A DNA stretch of 21,612 nt from Cymbomonas tetramitiformis (lineage: Eukaryota > Chlorophyta > Pyramimonadophyceae > Pyramimonadales > Pyramimonadaceae), in the NCBI GenBank assembly GCA_001247695.2, contig LGRX02028726.1:1-21612 (forward strand), in the 5' to 3' direction. Under the pieces are notes generated by a model. That model ran no database searches. It was not told where the DNA came from and saw only the letters and a list, made by a program, of their open reading frames with translations. This document shows, piece by piece, positions 9,960-18,719 of the stretch (positions are counted from its first letter, which is position 1; each line of letters opens with the position of its first letter). The translations under genes and the position numbers were made by a program.

Positions 9960-10345
9960 ATAATAAGCGTGACAGATCAAACAGCGACGCATGACGCTGA
10001 CGATGATTATCAAAAAGCGTCATGCATGATGGATGATGACATGACATCGAACGAAAGCGTCATGCATGATGACAACGATCAAGAAGCGTCTACACGATGA
10101 CAGCGTCTACCAATGACAGCAAAGGGGCGACAACCAATGATTATGATTTCCCCCAAAACATTTATACACAAAAGTTTGACATAAAAAAAAAACAGATTTT
10201 TCAAAGATGTGACAAACTCCCGCTTTACTGTCGTGTCATGTCATGTCGTGTTACTGTCATAATTAAAAAGAGCGTGAGCCCAAAAAGCGTGACAGTCGAA
10301 AAGCGTAAAAGCGTCAAAGCGTCAAAGAATAAAATTTAATAAATA
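9960..10345. repeat. GCGTGAC/GCGTCATGCATGATG-rich region
   Basis: Short repeated words such as AAGCGTGACAG and GCGTCATGCATGATG recur through this stretch. 10160-10215 (TTTATACACAAAAG...ACATAAAAA...GATTTTTCAAAGA) is a diverged match to the tandem unit at 18556-18600. No gene is supported. Confidence 0.5.
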
Positions 10346-10352
10346 ATAAGCC

Positions 10353-10640
10353 GTCGATTCCCCTACGGGTCACGGCCACCCCTGTGGGGGGGAGGGGAGG
10401 TTTTCCCCCACACACCCCCCCCCAAAAAAATGTGAGAAGCAGCTTGCTTTCCATCGGAGTTCGGCCAGCCCATACAGCTGACGTTCATGGTCGATTCTCC
10501 TACGGGTCACGGCCACCCTGGGGAGGTCCCCCCCCACACCCCCCAAAAAAAAAATGTGAGGTGCCAGCCTTGATTTTCAACGCGATACGGGCTCGGCCAG
10601 CCCATACTGTAGGGCTCTACTGTACAGCTGACGTTCATGA
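10353..10640. repeat. Tandem duplication with a 137-bp period
   Basis: GTCGATTCxCCTACGGGTCA starts at 10353 and 10490. Each copy continues with CGGCCACCC, a C-tract, an A-run, ATGTGAG, then TCGGCCAGCCCATAC. A 124-aa plus-strand frame spanning both copies is Pro-rich translation of C-tracts and is not treated as a gene. Confidence 0.75.
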
Positions 10641-10765
10641 CATTGTCATCAACTTTCATTCTCTAAGCTTTACGCTTTACAGACTGCGTCTCATGTCATG
10701 TCATAACTTATGTGTCAATGTCCAGTCGACCAAATCCAAATATTTATACCGTCAATAAAGTCTTC
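10500..10765. repeat. Diverged direct repeat, copy 2
   Basis: Same ordered blocks as 9660-9945: C-tract and A-run, GACGTTCATGACATTGTCAT, TCTCATGTCATG and ACCAAATCCAAATATTTA. The pair may be old long-terminal-repeat-like copies or an internal duplication. No coding domain lies between them. Confidence 0.55.
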
Positions 10766-10945
10766 ATCTTATTTTAAAATTAAATACGTCATATTAGAAA
10801 TAATACTACAGTGTTAAGTTATACAGTGCTAAGTTATATTTATAATCGACAGTCGTGACACACTGCAATTCCAATAAAATTAAAAATATATATATTATAT
10901 ATTATATTCACCAATTAAATATAAAGAGGCTTTGTATTGAATATT

Positions 10946-11085
10946 CTAAATATCAAATTATATACTGCCGCGTGCGACACATACTTATCCACGACACAAG
11001 AATCGTTTCGCAGTTTTCATCTAAATATCAAATTATATACTGCCGCGTGCGACACATACTTATCCACGACACACGAATCGTTTCG
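10946..11085. repeat. Tandem duplication, 65-bp unit at 75-bp spacing
   Basis: CTAAATATCAAATTATATAC starts at 10946 and 11021. The copies run through CCGCGTGCGACACATACTT to AATCGTTTCG with one visible difference (ACACAAG versus ACACACG). Confidence 0.93.
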
Positions 11086-11127
11086 ACGCTAAAGTGCGTA
11101 ACAGGGGTTAAATTGAGTGGGTGTAAC

Positions 11128-11182
11128 GCGTGACGCTCGAAAAGCGTGACGCTCGAAAAGCGTCACGCTCGAAAAGCGTGAC
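11128..11182. repeat. Short tandem GCGTGACGCTCGAAAA motif
   Basis: About three consecutive 16-bp units, one with GTCAC in place of GTGAC. They end about 30 bp before the outer end of the retrotransposon. Confidence 0.85.
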
Positions 11183-11211
11183 ACAAAGCAATGTTCGTTT
11201 TGGAATAGCTG

Positions 11212-11275
11212 GTTTTCTAATCAGCTACGGCTCAGAGAGCCCTAAGGCGGGTATCTGTCAAACCCGGCCGGTGCA
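11212..11275 (-). repeat. Split direct repeat B2 (3' end of the retrotransposon)
   Basis: 64 bp identical to B1 at 13917-13980. Flanking DNA at 11211 differs from that beside B1, marking the element's outer end. Confidence 0.92.
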
Positions 11276-11781
11276 CTGTGTGTGGATTATAAAAAAAAAT
11301 ACGACAAGTCCAGAAGTCCAAACCCCACCCGGTCCCACCCCAAAGGGTGCTATCCCGAGACTAAGAGTCATAAGACCCGACGACATACGGACATAATCAT
11401 CAGAAAATATCTGCTCTCTCAGGGCTGAAACCCCCAAAAGCTAAGGCACCGCACAAGCCGTGTCCGATGCTACCTGGCAATAACAGACCAGGTCCCAAGA
11501 GAGCCTTCTACCCTAGGCCTAACATGCAGCAGGCATGAAGGTCACCCAGACCGGGGCCCCCATGGAGGATACTATTGCCTACTGCATGCAATTACAGGTG
11601 GCCTAAGGCAGGAGCAAGTCCATCTGCCATCTACTGAGCCAACTGCCCCTCTGCGGGCTCTGCCTCCATGCCCCACTGGACACCCAGCTGCTCCAAGCAC
11701 GCCACATCCTCCTTCTCCTGCTCCGTCAGCTCACCACCAGTGGCCGATGCGGCATCACCTGCAACAGGGCGGGCGGGCGGG
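11276..11781 (-). other. 506-bp unique segment between A2 and B2
   Basis: GC-rich. Its A2-proximal end has an open minus-strand frame that enters from A2 and stops at 11631 (…GELTEQEKEDVACLEQLG…), a composition consistent with a protein C-terminus. The rest (11276-11630) resembles an untranslated tail. I recognise no domain. It may be the end of a further reading frame or a transduced segment. Confidence 0.45.
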
Positions 11782-11843
11782 ACTCCACAGAATTCCACAG
11801 TTAACGGCAACTGTCAAAACCGTTCAGGGAGGGCCTCTTCAGG
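11782..11843 (-). repeat. Split direct repeat A2, distal part
   Basis: 62 bp identical to 18379-18440. The last 10 bp (CCTCTTCAGG) are repeated at 13818-13827 as the target duplication of the nested insertion. Confidence 0.93.
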
Positions 11844-12040
11844 GTAGGCTATTTAATTTAGAATATTTTTTCATAAGTTTAGAATACCCCATTTTATCGT
11901 TAATTTAGAATAAGTTTTCTTTATGTCATCCGGCTATGACCGGTGCATGCATCCATGACGTTGTACCTGTACCTGTTGAGCTATCCCCATGCCATGCGAA
12001 ATATTACACTGAAGAGTTGTCTTGCCGTGATGTCCATATG

Positions 12041-12098
12041 TCCGAATGGAACCAAAAACCGTTCGATTAAAATCGAACGGGTTTTGGTTCCATTCGGA
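12041..12098. repeat. Long hairpin: 28-bp arms, 2-bp loop
   Basis: 12041-12068 and 12071-12098 are reverse complements with one mismatch (TCCGAATGGAACC... against ...GGTTCCATTCGGA). It is followed by the perfect palindromes GATTCACGGCCGTGAATC (12101-12118) and TCACGGCCGTGA (12125-12136). Confidence 0.95.
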
Positions 12099-12220
12099 AA
12101 GATTCACGGCCGTGAATCTAAAAGTCACGGCCGTGATTAACGACTCTTTACGCATAATGACTTTTATTATTTGCCATCTTTGCCACAATAGACACTCACG
12201 GCGTGTTGTGCTTGACAAAA

Positions 12221-13120
12221 AGTAAGTAACTTGAAGCCTTGAGCTTCAACTTACTGAAAGATATGTATCTTGGCAGTATGTGTGCCAAGTTTCGTGCTCT
12301 AGGACGCACGGGAAGCCCTCGGCTGTTTGGCATCTTTGGGTTTGGGTGTCACGTTCGAACCCAAACCCAAAACATCTGCCTTAGAAATAGATTGCGCGTT
12401 TCGCGCAAAAGTAACTTGAAGCCTTGAGCTTCAAGTAACTCAAATATACGTATCTTGGCAGTATTCGTGCGAAGTTTCGTGCTCTAGGACGCACGGGAAG
12501 CCCTCGGCTGTTTGGCATCTTTGGGTTTGGGTGTCACGTTCGAACCCAAACCCAAAACATCTCCCTTAGAAATAGATTGCGCGTTTCGCGCACAAGTAAC
12601 TTGAAGCCTTGAGCTTCTGGTAACTTAAATATGTGTACCATGGTAGTATTCGCGCCAAGTTTCGTGTGTTAGGACGCACGGGAAGCCCTCGGCTGTTTGG
12701 CATCTTTGGGTTTGGGTGTCACGTTCGAACCCAAACCCAAAGCATCTGCCTTAGAAATAGATTGCGCGTTTCGCGCACAAGTAACTTGAAGCCTTGAGCT
12801 TCAAGTAACTAAAATATATGTATCTTGGCAGTATGTGTGCCAAGTTTCGTGCTCTAGGACGCACGGGAAGCCCTCGGCTGTTTGGCATCTTTGGGTTTGG
12901 GTGTCACGTTCGTCGAACCCAAACCCAAAACATCTGCCTTAGAAATAGATTGCGCGTTTCGCGCACAAGTAACTTGAAGCCTTGAGCTTCTGGTAACTTA
13001 AATATATGTACCATGGTAGTATTCGTGCCAAGTTTCGTGCGTTAGGACGCACGGGAAGCCCTCGGCTGTTTGGCATCTTTGGGCTTGGGTGTCACCTTCG
13101 AACCCAAACCCAAAGGCAAA
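12221..13120. repeat. Five tandem hairpin-rich units of 185-188 bp
   Basis: TAACTTGAAGCCTTGAGCTT recurs at 12227, 12412, 12597, 12782 and 12970. Each full unit holds three self-complementary elements: ACTTGAAG...CTTCAAGT (decayed in some copies), TTTGGGTTTGGGT...ACCCAAACCCAAA, and TGCGCGTTTCGCGCA. It also carries an invariant linker, CGCACGGGAAGCCCTCGGCT. The fourth unit has a 3-bp insertion in the loop. No unit is protein-coding. Confidence 0.95.
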
Positions 13121-13205
13121 GGCATAGGACAGTTTCGTAGATTCTGTCCCGATGCCTTTGCAACCTCGCTTGCTAACTCATATTACAATGAATATTCAAC
13201 ATTCA

Positions 13206-13480
13206 AGCGTTGGATACCCCACGCCAACGGGAAGCGCTCGGCTGATTTGTTATTTGGGTATGCGCACCCAAATGACAAAAACGCATCTTTGAAACTCGTT
13301 AGTTTCAAAGATGCGTGGCCGATGCCTTCGTGCTTATGTGTGTTAATCCATATGAAATATTCCATGGAATAAATGTGAATATCCCGCACAAACGGGAAGC
13401 GCTCGGCCGTTTTGTAAAATTAGGGTGCACCCAAAATACAAAACGCATCTTTGAAACTCGGAAGTTTCAAAGATGCTTGC
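13206..13480. repeat. Two diverged units with different stem-loops
   Basis: The linker recurs as CGGGAAGCGCTCGGC at about 13229 and 13392, but is followed by other hairpins. 13281-13296 pairs perfectly with 13301-13316 (16-bp arms, 4-bp loop). 13445-13458 pairs with 13463-13476 (14-bp arms). The two hairpins share GCATCTTTGAAACT. Confidence 0.9.
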
Positions 13481-13817
13481 CGGTTGCGTGCAGCGGTAAA
13501 AGGCAAGTCAAAGGGTTTAGAATCTAGAAGAAGTACAGGGGCCTTTTTTTCAAGCAGGACACGCCGTGAGTGTCTATTACAACGGCGCCCACCATTATCA
13601 CAAGCGAGACAAACCTTCTTAAAGCTTTTTGGAGGCTTCCTCATGATGGCACCAGCGGGAACGAGAGCGTTTGACCTGTGTGCACATTATTTGAACACGA
13701 GTCGTGAAAAGGACCACCGGTCATAGCCGGATGACATCAAGAAAACTTATTCTAAATTAACGATGAAACGGGTTATTCTAAGATTAAGAAAACTTATTCT
13801 ATATTAATTATTTTTCC

Positions 13818-13922
13818 CCTCTTCAGGCCTCCGCTGATCAGAAAACCTCAGTTTTCCGATCAGCTCCAGATGACTGTCATACTGACAGTCATCCTCCGCT
13901 GACCAGAAAACTCTCAGTTTTC
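13818..13922 (-). repeat. Split direct repeat A2, proximal part
   Basis: 105 bp identical to 18431-18535. Its continuation is displaced to 11782-11843 by the nested DNA transposon. Confidence 0.93.
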
Positions 13923-13980
13923 TAATCAGCTACGGCTCAGAGAGCCCTAAGGCGGGTATCTGTCAAACCCGGCCGGTGCA
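13917..13980 (-). repeat. Split direct repeat B1
   Basis: A 64-bp block identical to 11212-11275. It overlaps A2 by the hexamer GTTTTC (13917-13922) and contains the stop codon of the recombinase frame (13937). Confidence 0.93.
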
Positions 13981-15166
13981 ACACCACAAAGATCACCACA
14001 ACACAGTGCACAATGGAGTCCAAGATGGCAAGGGGCAGGGCCTGCATACTGATCTGAGCATGAGGCATGCTCCTGGTCACTGCCAGGCGGCGGTCCAAGC
14101 TCGAGGCCTTGTAAGTAGCACAGGCCGCCGACGAGCTCCAACCACCGAACTGATTGAACTCGTGGTCTGAAACCTGGTCAGCCTCCGCCACCGCCGTAGC
14201 CCCGCCAGACCGCAGAGACTGGGTCCCATACAGCTGCCTCAGCTCATCAGCATCCAACCCTGATGCCTCCGCCAACATACGGAACAGGTACCGACGCAAC
14301 TGCTGATAGTCCAAAGGACCACCCGACAAGCAATCCTCCTCCGGCCGACGGGCAAACCGCCTACCACCAATCTGCTGAAACAGAGGCTCATGCGGCAGGA
14401 CCCCTCTGCTAATCTGAATGTCAACCCACTGCTGGAGCAGCTCAACCGGGCACAACTCCTGCCCCGGAGCCGCCCTGACCACCTCAACTACCTGGCCGAA
14501 CCGATACTTATCCGTCTTCCTCTGCTCGAGGAACAGGCACATGTGGGTCTCAAAGAACCGCACGTCCACCACCCGCAAGGACCCCGCACAGTCATACCGC
14601 ATGAATGCCACCCACATAGACACCGTGACCGTAGCAAACATACGCCTAGTCACTCCCCCAGACCGAACCCAGCACACCGCACCCCGAACCACAAACTCAT
14701 ACTCAAGCGGCTCCTTCCTAGCCAACCTCCTGTCACCCAAACGGCGGTGAGCCGCCTCACGGACCGCAGCCACAAGCCTATGACCAGTGGGGTTCCTGTC
14801 TGCCGGAACCAGAGCATACTCATGGGCCCGAAAAATCATGCCAGAAGCAGTCTTAACCACAGAAAAGGTCTTGGCCGCATTGGCCACATACTGCAGATAC
14901 AAGGCCACCGTGACCGGGTCAGCCACCACCGCAGTCCGAGGGGGGTCCCTCTCAGCACACCACCTCTGGAACCGCACAAAAGCCCGGGCATACCCATCAA
15001 TGGTGCCCTGCTTCCTAGTCTCCAGCACCGCACCCTGGATGTCCCGCAGAAGCTGCCGCTCCAGAGGGTCCGTCTCCGAGAACCGCAAGCCATCCCAAAC
15101 CTCCCCAGTGCCTATGGTGCCTGCAGAAAGGGCAGACCCCGCAAGAGCCCACGGCCCCAAGAACAC
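13937..15166 (-). CDS. Tyrosine recombinase (retrotransposon integrase substitute)
   Basis: About 409 aa from a GTG-initiated open frame; no ATG sits at the expected start and a stop lies two codons upstream, so the true start is unclear. It has an N-terminal SAM-like domain (TIDGYARAFVRFQRWC, about 55-70). Catalytic candidates are R190 (FMRYD), K217 or K220 (RKTDK), the QSLRSGGAT block (316-324, with R319), W343 (GGW) and nucleophile Y352 (ATYKASS). The usual His of the H-S-L-R motif is Gln here. It would integrate the circular cDNA by recombination, without target duplication. The frame ends inside repeat B1, and the last 40 residues or so, rich in Val/Ile, are read through it. Confidence 0.87.
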   Translation of the reverse strand: MFLGPWALAGSALSAGTIGTGEVWDGLRFSETDPLERQLLRDIQGAVLETRKQGTIDGYARAFVRFQRWCAERDPPRTAVVADPVTVALYLQYVANAAKTFSVVKTASGMIFRAHEYALVPADRNPTGHRLVAAVREAAHRRLGDRRLARKEPLEYEFVVRGAVCWVRSGGVTRRMFATVTVSMWVAFMRYDCAGSLRVVDVRFFETHMCLFLEQRKTDKYRFGQVVEVVRAAPGQELCPVELLQQWVDIQISRGVLPHEPLFQQIGGRRFARRPEEDCLSGGPLDYQQLRRYLFRMLAEASGLDADELRQLYGTQSLRSGGATAVAEADQVSDHEFNQFGGWSSSAACATYKASSLDRRLAVTRSMPHAQISMQALPLAILDSIVHCVVVIFVVLHRPGLTDTRLRAL

Positions 15167-17281
15167 CTCTCACAGCCACCAAGAGGGCAACGGGACCCGA
15201 GGCCCGCGGGCTCCCTCTCATCAAAGGAAACCCGCACCACCAGGACCCGAAACCGAGGCAACCCCACCCCCCGCTCATTGGCCCTGCCAAGACCAGGGAG
15301 AAAGGTGGCCGCAGACGGCTGGAGCTCAGTCCACTGGACCACACAATCAGCCAAATGCACCCCATCCGGGCACAGCAGCACCCACCACGGCTGGAAGACC
15401 CACATAGGGGCCACCACCGTAGCAGCTGCCCTCTCCGCCTGTAGAAACAGGAGCGAAGCCTGCCAATCAACCGAAAAGGAGGGTTGCACCAATTCACGTG
15501 CTCCCTCCAGTCCGTCTGACTGAAAGTATCCACCCCAGAGGTGCCGGGGCAGTACCACGCACTGTTGAAACGGGGCAACAGACAGTTCTTGTCTGTTGCA
15601 AACCGATCACAAGTGTGCCAGTACCCCCCAGCAATCCAAGGATCCAGGAACTGAAAGATGGCCGGATTCAGCATCCAGTCATCATGATCCTGGATCTTGG
15701 ACAGACCGTCCGACCGAACCTCGAACTCCCTGGGAACCCACAAAGACGACAACACCACACTCTCTGCCATACAAAACCAAAAAATCTCAACCGCCAGTGC
15801 ATGCAGCTCCTCATGCCTGCTACCACCTTCAAGGACAAAGTGGACCGCTTGGTTATCACAAATAACCAGCACCCGCTTGCCCCGAAGACGGCCCGAGACA
15901 CTGAAACCCCGGAGGGAGTCAAGGATACCCCGCAACTCCCTATGTGTAGAGGACCGCAGCCTGTCCTCCAAGTACAGGTAACTATGCCCCTCCAACTCAG
16001 GACCCCCCCTCGGACCCAGGGCACTCTCCAGCCAAGAGCCCCATGCCACCTCAGATGCATCACAATGCTCAACCTCCCCAACTGCAAACCTGAACCCCTA
16101 GGCTCCCAAATGCCCCGCTGAAACTGCCTAAACTCATCACCCAACCAGAACTCAAGCTCCTGCCTAAAAGCCTTAGAGCCCGGGACGTGGGATGCCCACG
16201 TACCCCAACACAAGGTGTCAGCAATCAGGACAGCCGCAGACCTAGTGAACAGCTTGCAGAGTGCACCAAGCACAAACCACTGAGCATTCACCAGGCCTGC
16301 AAACTTAGCCACAAGCCTCAGCGGCACCCGACGGAAGCAAGACAGGATCTGCTCTGCGCAAGCCCTGATCTTTGCAACCGCCTTGTCCGGAACAAACAGC
16401 CGCCTCCCTTGGAGGTCAATCCCAACCCCTATATGCACCAACTCACGGGTCAAAAACAGCTGGGACTTGGTCTCAGAGACCAACCAGCCTGCCAGCTCCA
16501 CATCTCGGATAACCGAGCGGAGCTCACCCAAAGCAGCAGGATCCGTCAGGGAGGGGGCCCGCACCGCACAAATAAAGTCATCCACGTAGGGGTGCACCCG
16601 CACCCCCCGAGCCCGCCACCGGCCCACTAGCTCCCTGTTGATCTTAGTAAAGACCCAACAAGCCGGAGCCAATCCAAACGGCAGAACACAAAACTCATAG
16701 AAGACACCTAGCCACTCAACAACCACATACTGCCGAGATCCCTCGTGCAGGTCAACGTGATAATAACCGGACTTATAGTCCCAGTAGAACAAGCCATCAT
16801 CCGGCCGAAGCACATCAACAAACGGCTGTAAGTGCTCGTACCTAAACCGAGGAAAGTCAAGAAAGGAATTCAGGTACTTACCATTGAAAATCAGACGAAG
16901 CTTAACCCCATTGTTGTCCACCATAATCGGCAAGACAACCTTGGGCTTTCGGGCCGCTCTCCGCACCGCTCCCATCAACTCACACTCTCGCAAAGCCCCC
17001 GTGACAAATTCCGGATACAAATTAGCCGACGAGTGATTGGGCAAGTGAATCGAGGGCGGGGGACGCCCGCTACTAAACCTCAAACTAAACCCGTGCTCAA
17101 TCCAAGACATCACATAAGTAGAACGCACAAAAGTCCGCCAAAAGGAAGCGTGATCTCTAAGCCTGCCCGCAACTCGCGGCACAGCAACCCCCTGCTCAAC
17201 GATTGCAACAGCATTCTCAAGCTCCTCTTCGGAAAACTCAACATCCAGACCTGGCAACAGCAACCCGCAAGCGAAGCACAA
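15112..17281 (-). pseudogene. pol: pol: reverse transcriptase, RNase H and methylase-like domains, broken by two frameshifts
   Basis: RT (about 17281-16100): RLIFNGKYLN, the motif A Asp in YWDYKSGYYHVDL (residue 168), LPFGLAPACW and the catalytic YVDD (232-235). The frame then slips within a four-C run at about 16094-16098. The next frame holds a complete RNase H signature: CDASEVAWG (Asp at 16061), THREL (Glu at 15938), ICDN (Asp at 15857) and RSDGLSK (Asp at 15710). A block typical of DIRS/PAT elements follows: DRFATDKN, LPRFNSAWYCPG, VDTF, W and NPPF (15485-15474). A second slip at about 15450-15465 moves to a third frame with LLFLQAERAAATVVAPMW and QPWW, ending at 15112. It overlaps the recombinase frame by about 55 bp. 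All catalytic residues are present, so the breaks are recent or partly assembly errors. Confidence 0.88.
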
Positions 17282-17447
17282 GCATTATGCATTATGCATT
17301 ATAAATTAGAAATTGTTACAGTTAGGCATTCCGCTCTAACATTCGTTCAAGCCTGGCGTTCCGCCAAGGCACACAGCTCGGCATTCCGCACGAGAAAGTC
17401 TTTTGCTACTGCAAGGAGACTACTGCAAGGCAGCATAAACAGAGGGC
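17282..17447 (-). other. gag-pol junction
   Basis: 166 bp between the gag stop and the in-phase pol frame. It has three near-copies of GCATTA(T) (17282-17304) and repeated GGCATTCCGC-like words. A stop lies just upstream of the pol frame and no ATG in that frame precedes the RT motifs. Pol expression here would need frameshifting, reinitiation from another phase, splicing or a repaired copy. Confidence 0.5.
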
Positions 17448-18305
17448 TCATCCCTGGCCACGTCCACGACCCCTGCCCGCAGCAGGCAAGGAGCACTGGT
17501 TCTGGTGGTGGCCCCATTGTCCGCATCGAAAACAAGTTAGGTTCTGGCTAAAGCCACGACCACCTCCAGCCCCAGCAGCTGGGGGAGGCGAGAAAGGAGG
17601 CAGCTGCTGCTGAACCGCAGGCCTAGGGCGCTGATCCCTGGCCTTCTGCTTGGCTGCATTGGCCTTCGCCTTTGCTTCATTCTCTGCCTTGACTTCTTTC
17701 CGCGCGCGCCTACACGCTTTGTCTTCCTCATCATTCTCAGCATACGAGCGTCTCTCTAATTTCTCAGCCATCTTCCAACCCACTTCAGTACCCTCGTCAA
17801 CCACCATAGCCAAAATCTTCCCACGCTCTCTAGCACGTGCGACGCCCTTCTCAGCCGTCTCGACACAAAAGGCAAGAGCCTCCACAACATTGGAAGGGAG
17901 TTGCGTACCCTCCAAGGCTTTGCGAGCCTCATCCAACGCTGCCCCAGTAGCCACGTGAGCGCCATAGTGGTGCTTGACCTCGTCGAATTGCTTGCGGACG
18001 CCCTTGAAGGAGTCCTTCTCCAATCCCGCGCGAGTCAATTCTTGGCGATCGTTTCCAGGAAGCTCATCGTAGTCGACAGCGTCCAACCAAGGGCGCTTAC
18101 GCGCCCCCCCAACCGCCTGCAACGACTCCTCACGCAGGATAGACAACCTACTCGTAAAAGTGGCCATCTGTCGCATCAACTTCTCCTGTGCTGGCGCAAG
18201 AGGATCTCCATTTTCTAAGGCTCTAGCGGCCTCCACATACGACGCGTGCGCTTTCAAATCATCAACCTTCTGCTGGCAAGCGTTGACGTCGGTGAACCAA
18301 TCCAT
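17448..18305 (-). CDS. gag: Retrotransposon Gag-like protein with a CCHC zinc knuckle
   Basis: 285 aa starting at an ATG 73 bp inside the A1 repeat after an AT-rich leader with an (AT)n tract. The N-terminal two thirds is helical and charged, with Lys/Glu/Ala-rich coiled-coil-like sequence at about 195-225, then a Pro/Gln/Gly linker. A canonical C-x2-C-x4-H-x4-C knuckle uses C258, C261, H266 and C271. It ends in an Arg-Gly tail. Expected to be the nucleic-acid-binding particle protein. The frame is intact, unlike pol. It is followed by a 166-bp gap before the pol frame, which is in a different phase. Confidence 0.88.
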   Translation of the reverse strand: MDWFTDVNACQQKVDDLKAHASYVEAARALENGDPLAPAQEKLMRQMATFTSRLSILREESLQAVGGARKRPWLDAVDYDELPGNDRQELTRAGLEKDSFKGVRKQFDEVKHHYGAHVATGAALDEARKALEGTQLPSNVVEALAFCVETAEKGVARARERGKILAMVVDEGTEVGWKMAEKLERRSYAENDEEDKACRRARKEVKAENEAKAKANAAKQKARDQRPRPAVQQQLPPFSPPPAAGAGGGRGFSQNLTCFRCGQWGHHQNQCSLPAAGRGRGRGQG

Positions 18306-18378
18306 GTCGATAATTCAAAATAACAATATATATATATAATTCGAACCGAAGAATAGTAAAATTTACAGCGCTGAAAAA

Positions 18379-18535
18379 ACTCCACAGAATTCCACAGTTA
18401 ACGGCAACTGTCAAAACCGTTCAGGGAGGGCCTCTTCAGGCCTCCGCTGATCAGAAAACCTCAGTTTTCCGATCAGCTCCAGATGACTGTCATACTGACA
18501 GTCATCCTCCGCTGACCAGAAAACTCTCAGTTTTC
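18379..18535 (-). repeat. Split direct repeat A1 (5' end of the retrotransposon)
   Basis: A 157-bp block whose two halves (18379-18440 and 18431-18535) match 11782-11843 and 13818-13922 base for base as read by eye. It contains several self-complementary AAAACTCTCAGTTTT-type motifs and GATGACTGTCAT...ATGACAGTCATC, so it can fold. Confidence 0.93.
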
Positions 18536-18561
18536 GGCGAAATGAACCTTTAAAAATTTAT

Positions 18562-18704
18562 ACACAAAAGCGTGACATAAAAAACCGGATTTTTCAAAGA
18601 GGGGGACAATCTAAAGATTTTTCCCCAATACACAAAAGCGTGACATAAAAAACCGGATTTTTCTGTTTTCAAAGAGGGGGACAATCTAAAGATTTTCCCC
18701 CAAT
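18562..18704. repeat. Tandem duplication with a 68-bp period
   Basis: ACACAAAAGCGTGACATAAA starts at 18562 and 18630. Each copy runs through CCGGATTTTTC, CAAAGAGGGGGACAATC and TTCCCCAAT; copy 2 has a small insertion. It resembles 10160-10215 on the other side of the retrotransposon. Confidence 0.9.
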
Positions 18705-18719
18705 ATTCAAAAGAAAAAG

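Larger units (their letters stand above)
11844..13817. mobile_element. Non-autonomous DNA transposon (MULE-like) nested in the retrotransposon
   Basis: 1974 bp flanked by the 10-bp direct repeat CCTCTTCAGG (11834-11843 and 13818-13827). The empty site is preserved at 18431-18440 in A1. The ends are inverted repeats of about 100 bp: left TTTAGAATA spaced words, TCGTTAATTTAGAATAAG and TGTCATCCGGCTATGACCGG; the right end gives the same order in reverse complement. A second inverted pair lies inside, ACACGCCGTGAGTGTCTATT (13559 on) against AATAGACACTCACGGCGTGT (12187 on). No transposase frame. Long inverted ends and a 9-11-bp duplication suggest Mutator-like; the superfamily is not proven. Confidence 0.88.
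11212..18535 (-). mobile_element. DIRS-order (PAT/Ngaro-type) tyrosine-recombinase retrotransposon with split direct repeats
   Basis: In minus-strand order: A1 repeat (18535-18379), gag, reverse transcriptase/RNase H/methylase-like pol, tyrosine recombinase, B1 (13980-13917), A2 (13922-13818 plus 11843-11782, split by a later insertion), a 506-bp unique segment, and B2 (11275-11212). A1 versus A2 and B1 versus B2 appear identical by eye, which argues for recent activity, yet pol has frameshifts. Split direct repeats and a tyrosine recombinase instead of an integrase define PAT/Ngaro-like DIRS-order elements. The methylase-like block after RNase H favours PAT over Ngaro. Without the nested insertion the element is about 5.35 kb. 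The hexamer GTTTTC is common to both outer ends and the B1/A2 junction. Confidence 0.9.

Noticed and set aside
10384..10758. 124-aa Pro-rich frame
   Set aside because: Spans two copies of a 137-bp duplication and consists of translated C-tracts and A-runs.
14390..15523. 377-aa plus-strand open frame
   Set aside because: Antisense to the recombinase and pol of the retrotransposon; its Pro/Arg/His-rich composition is typical of a GC-rich shadow frame.
15498..16121. 207-aa plus-strand open frame
   Set aside because: Antisense shadow of the RNase H and methylase-like region, where the opposite strand has clear catalytic motifs.
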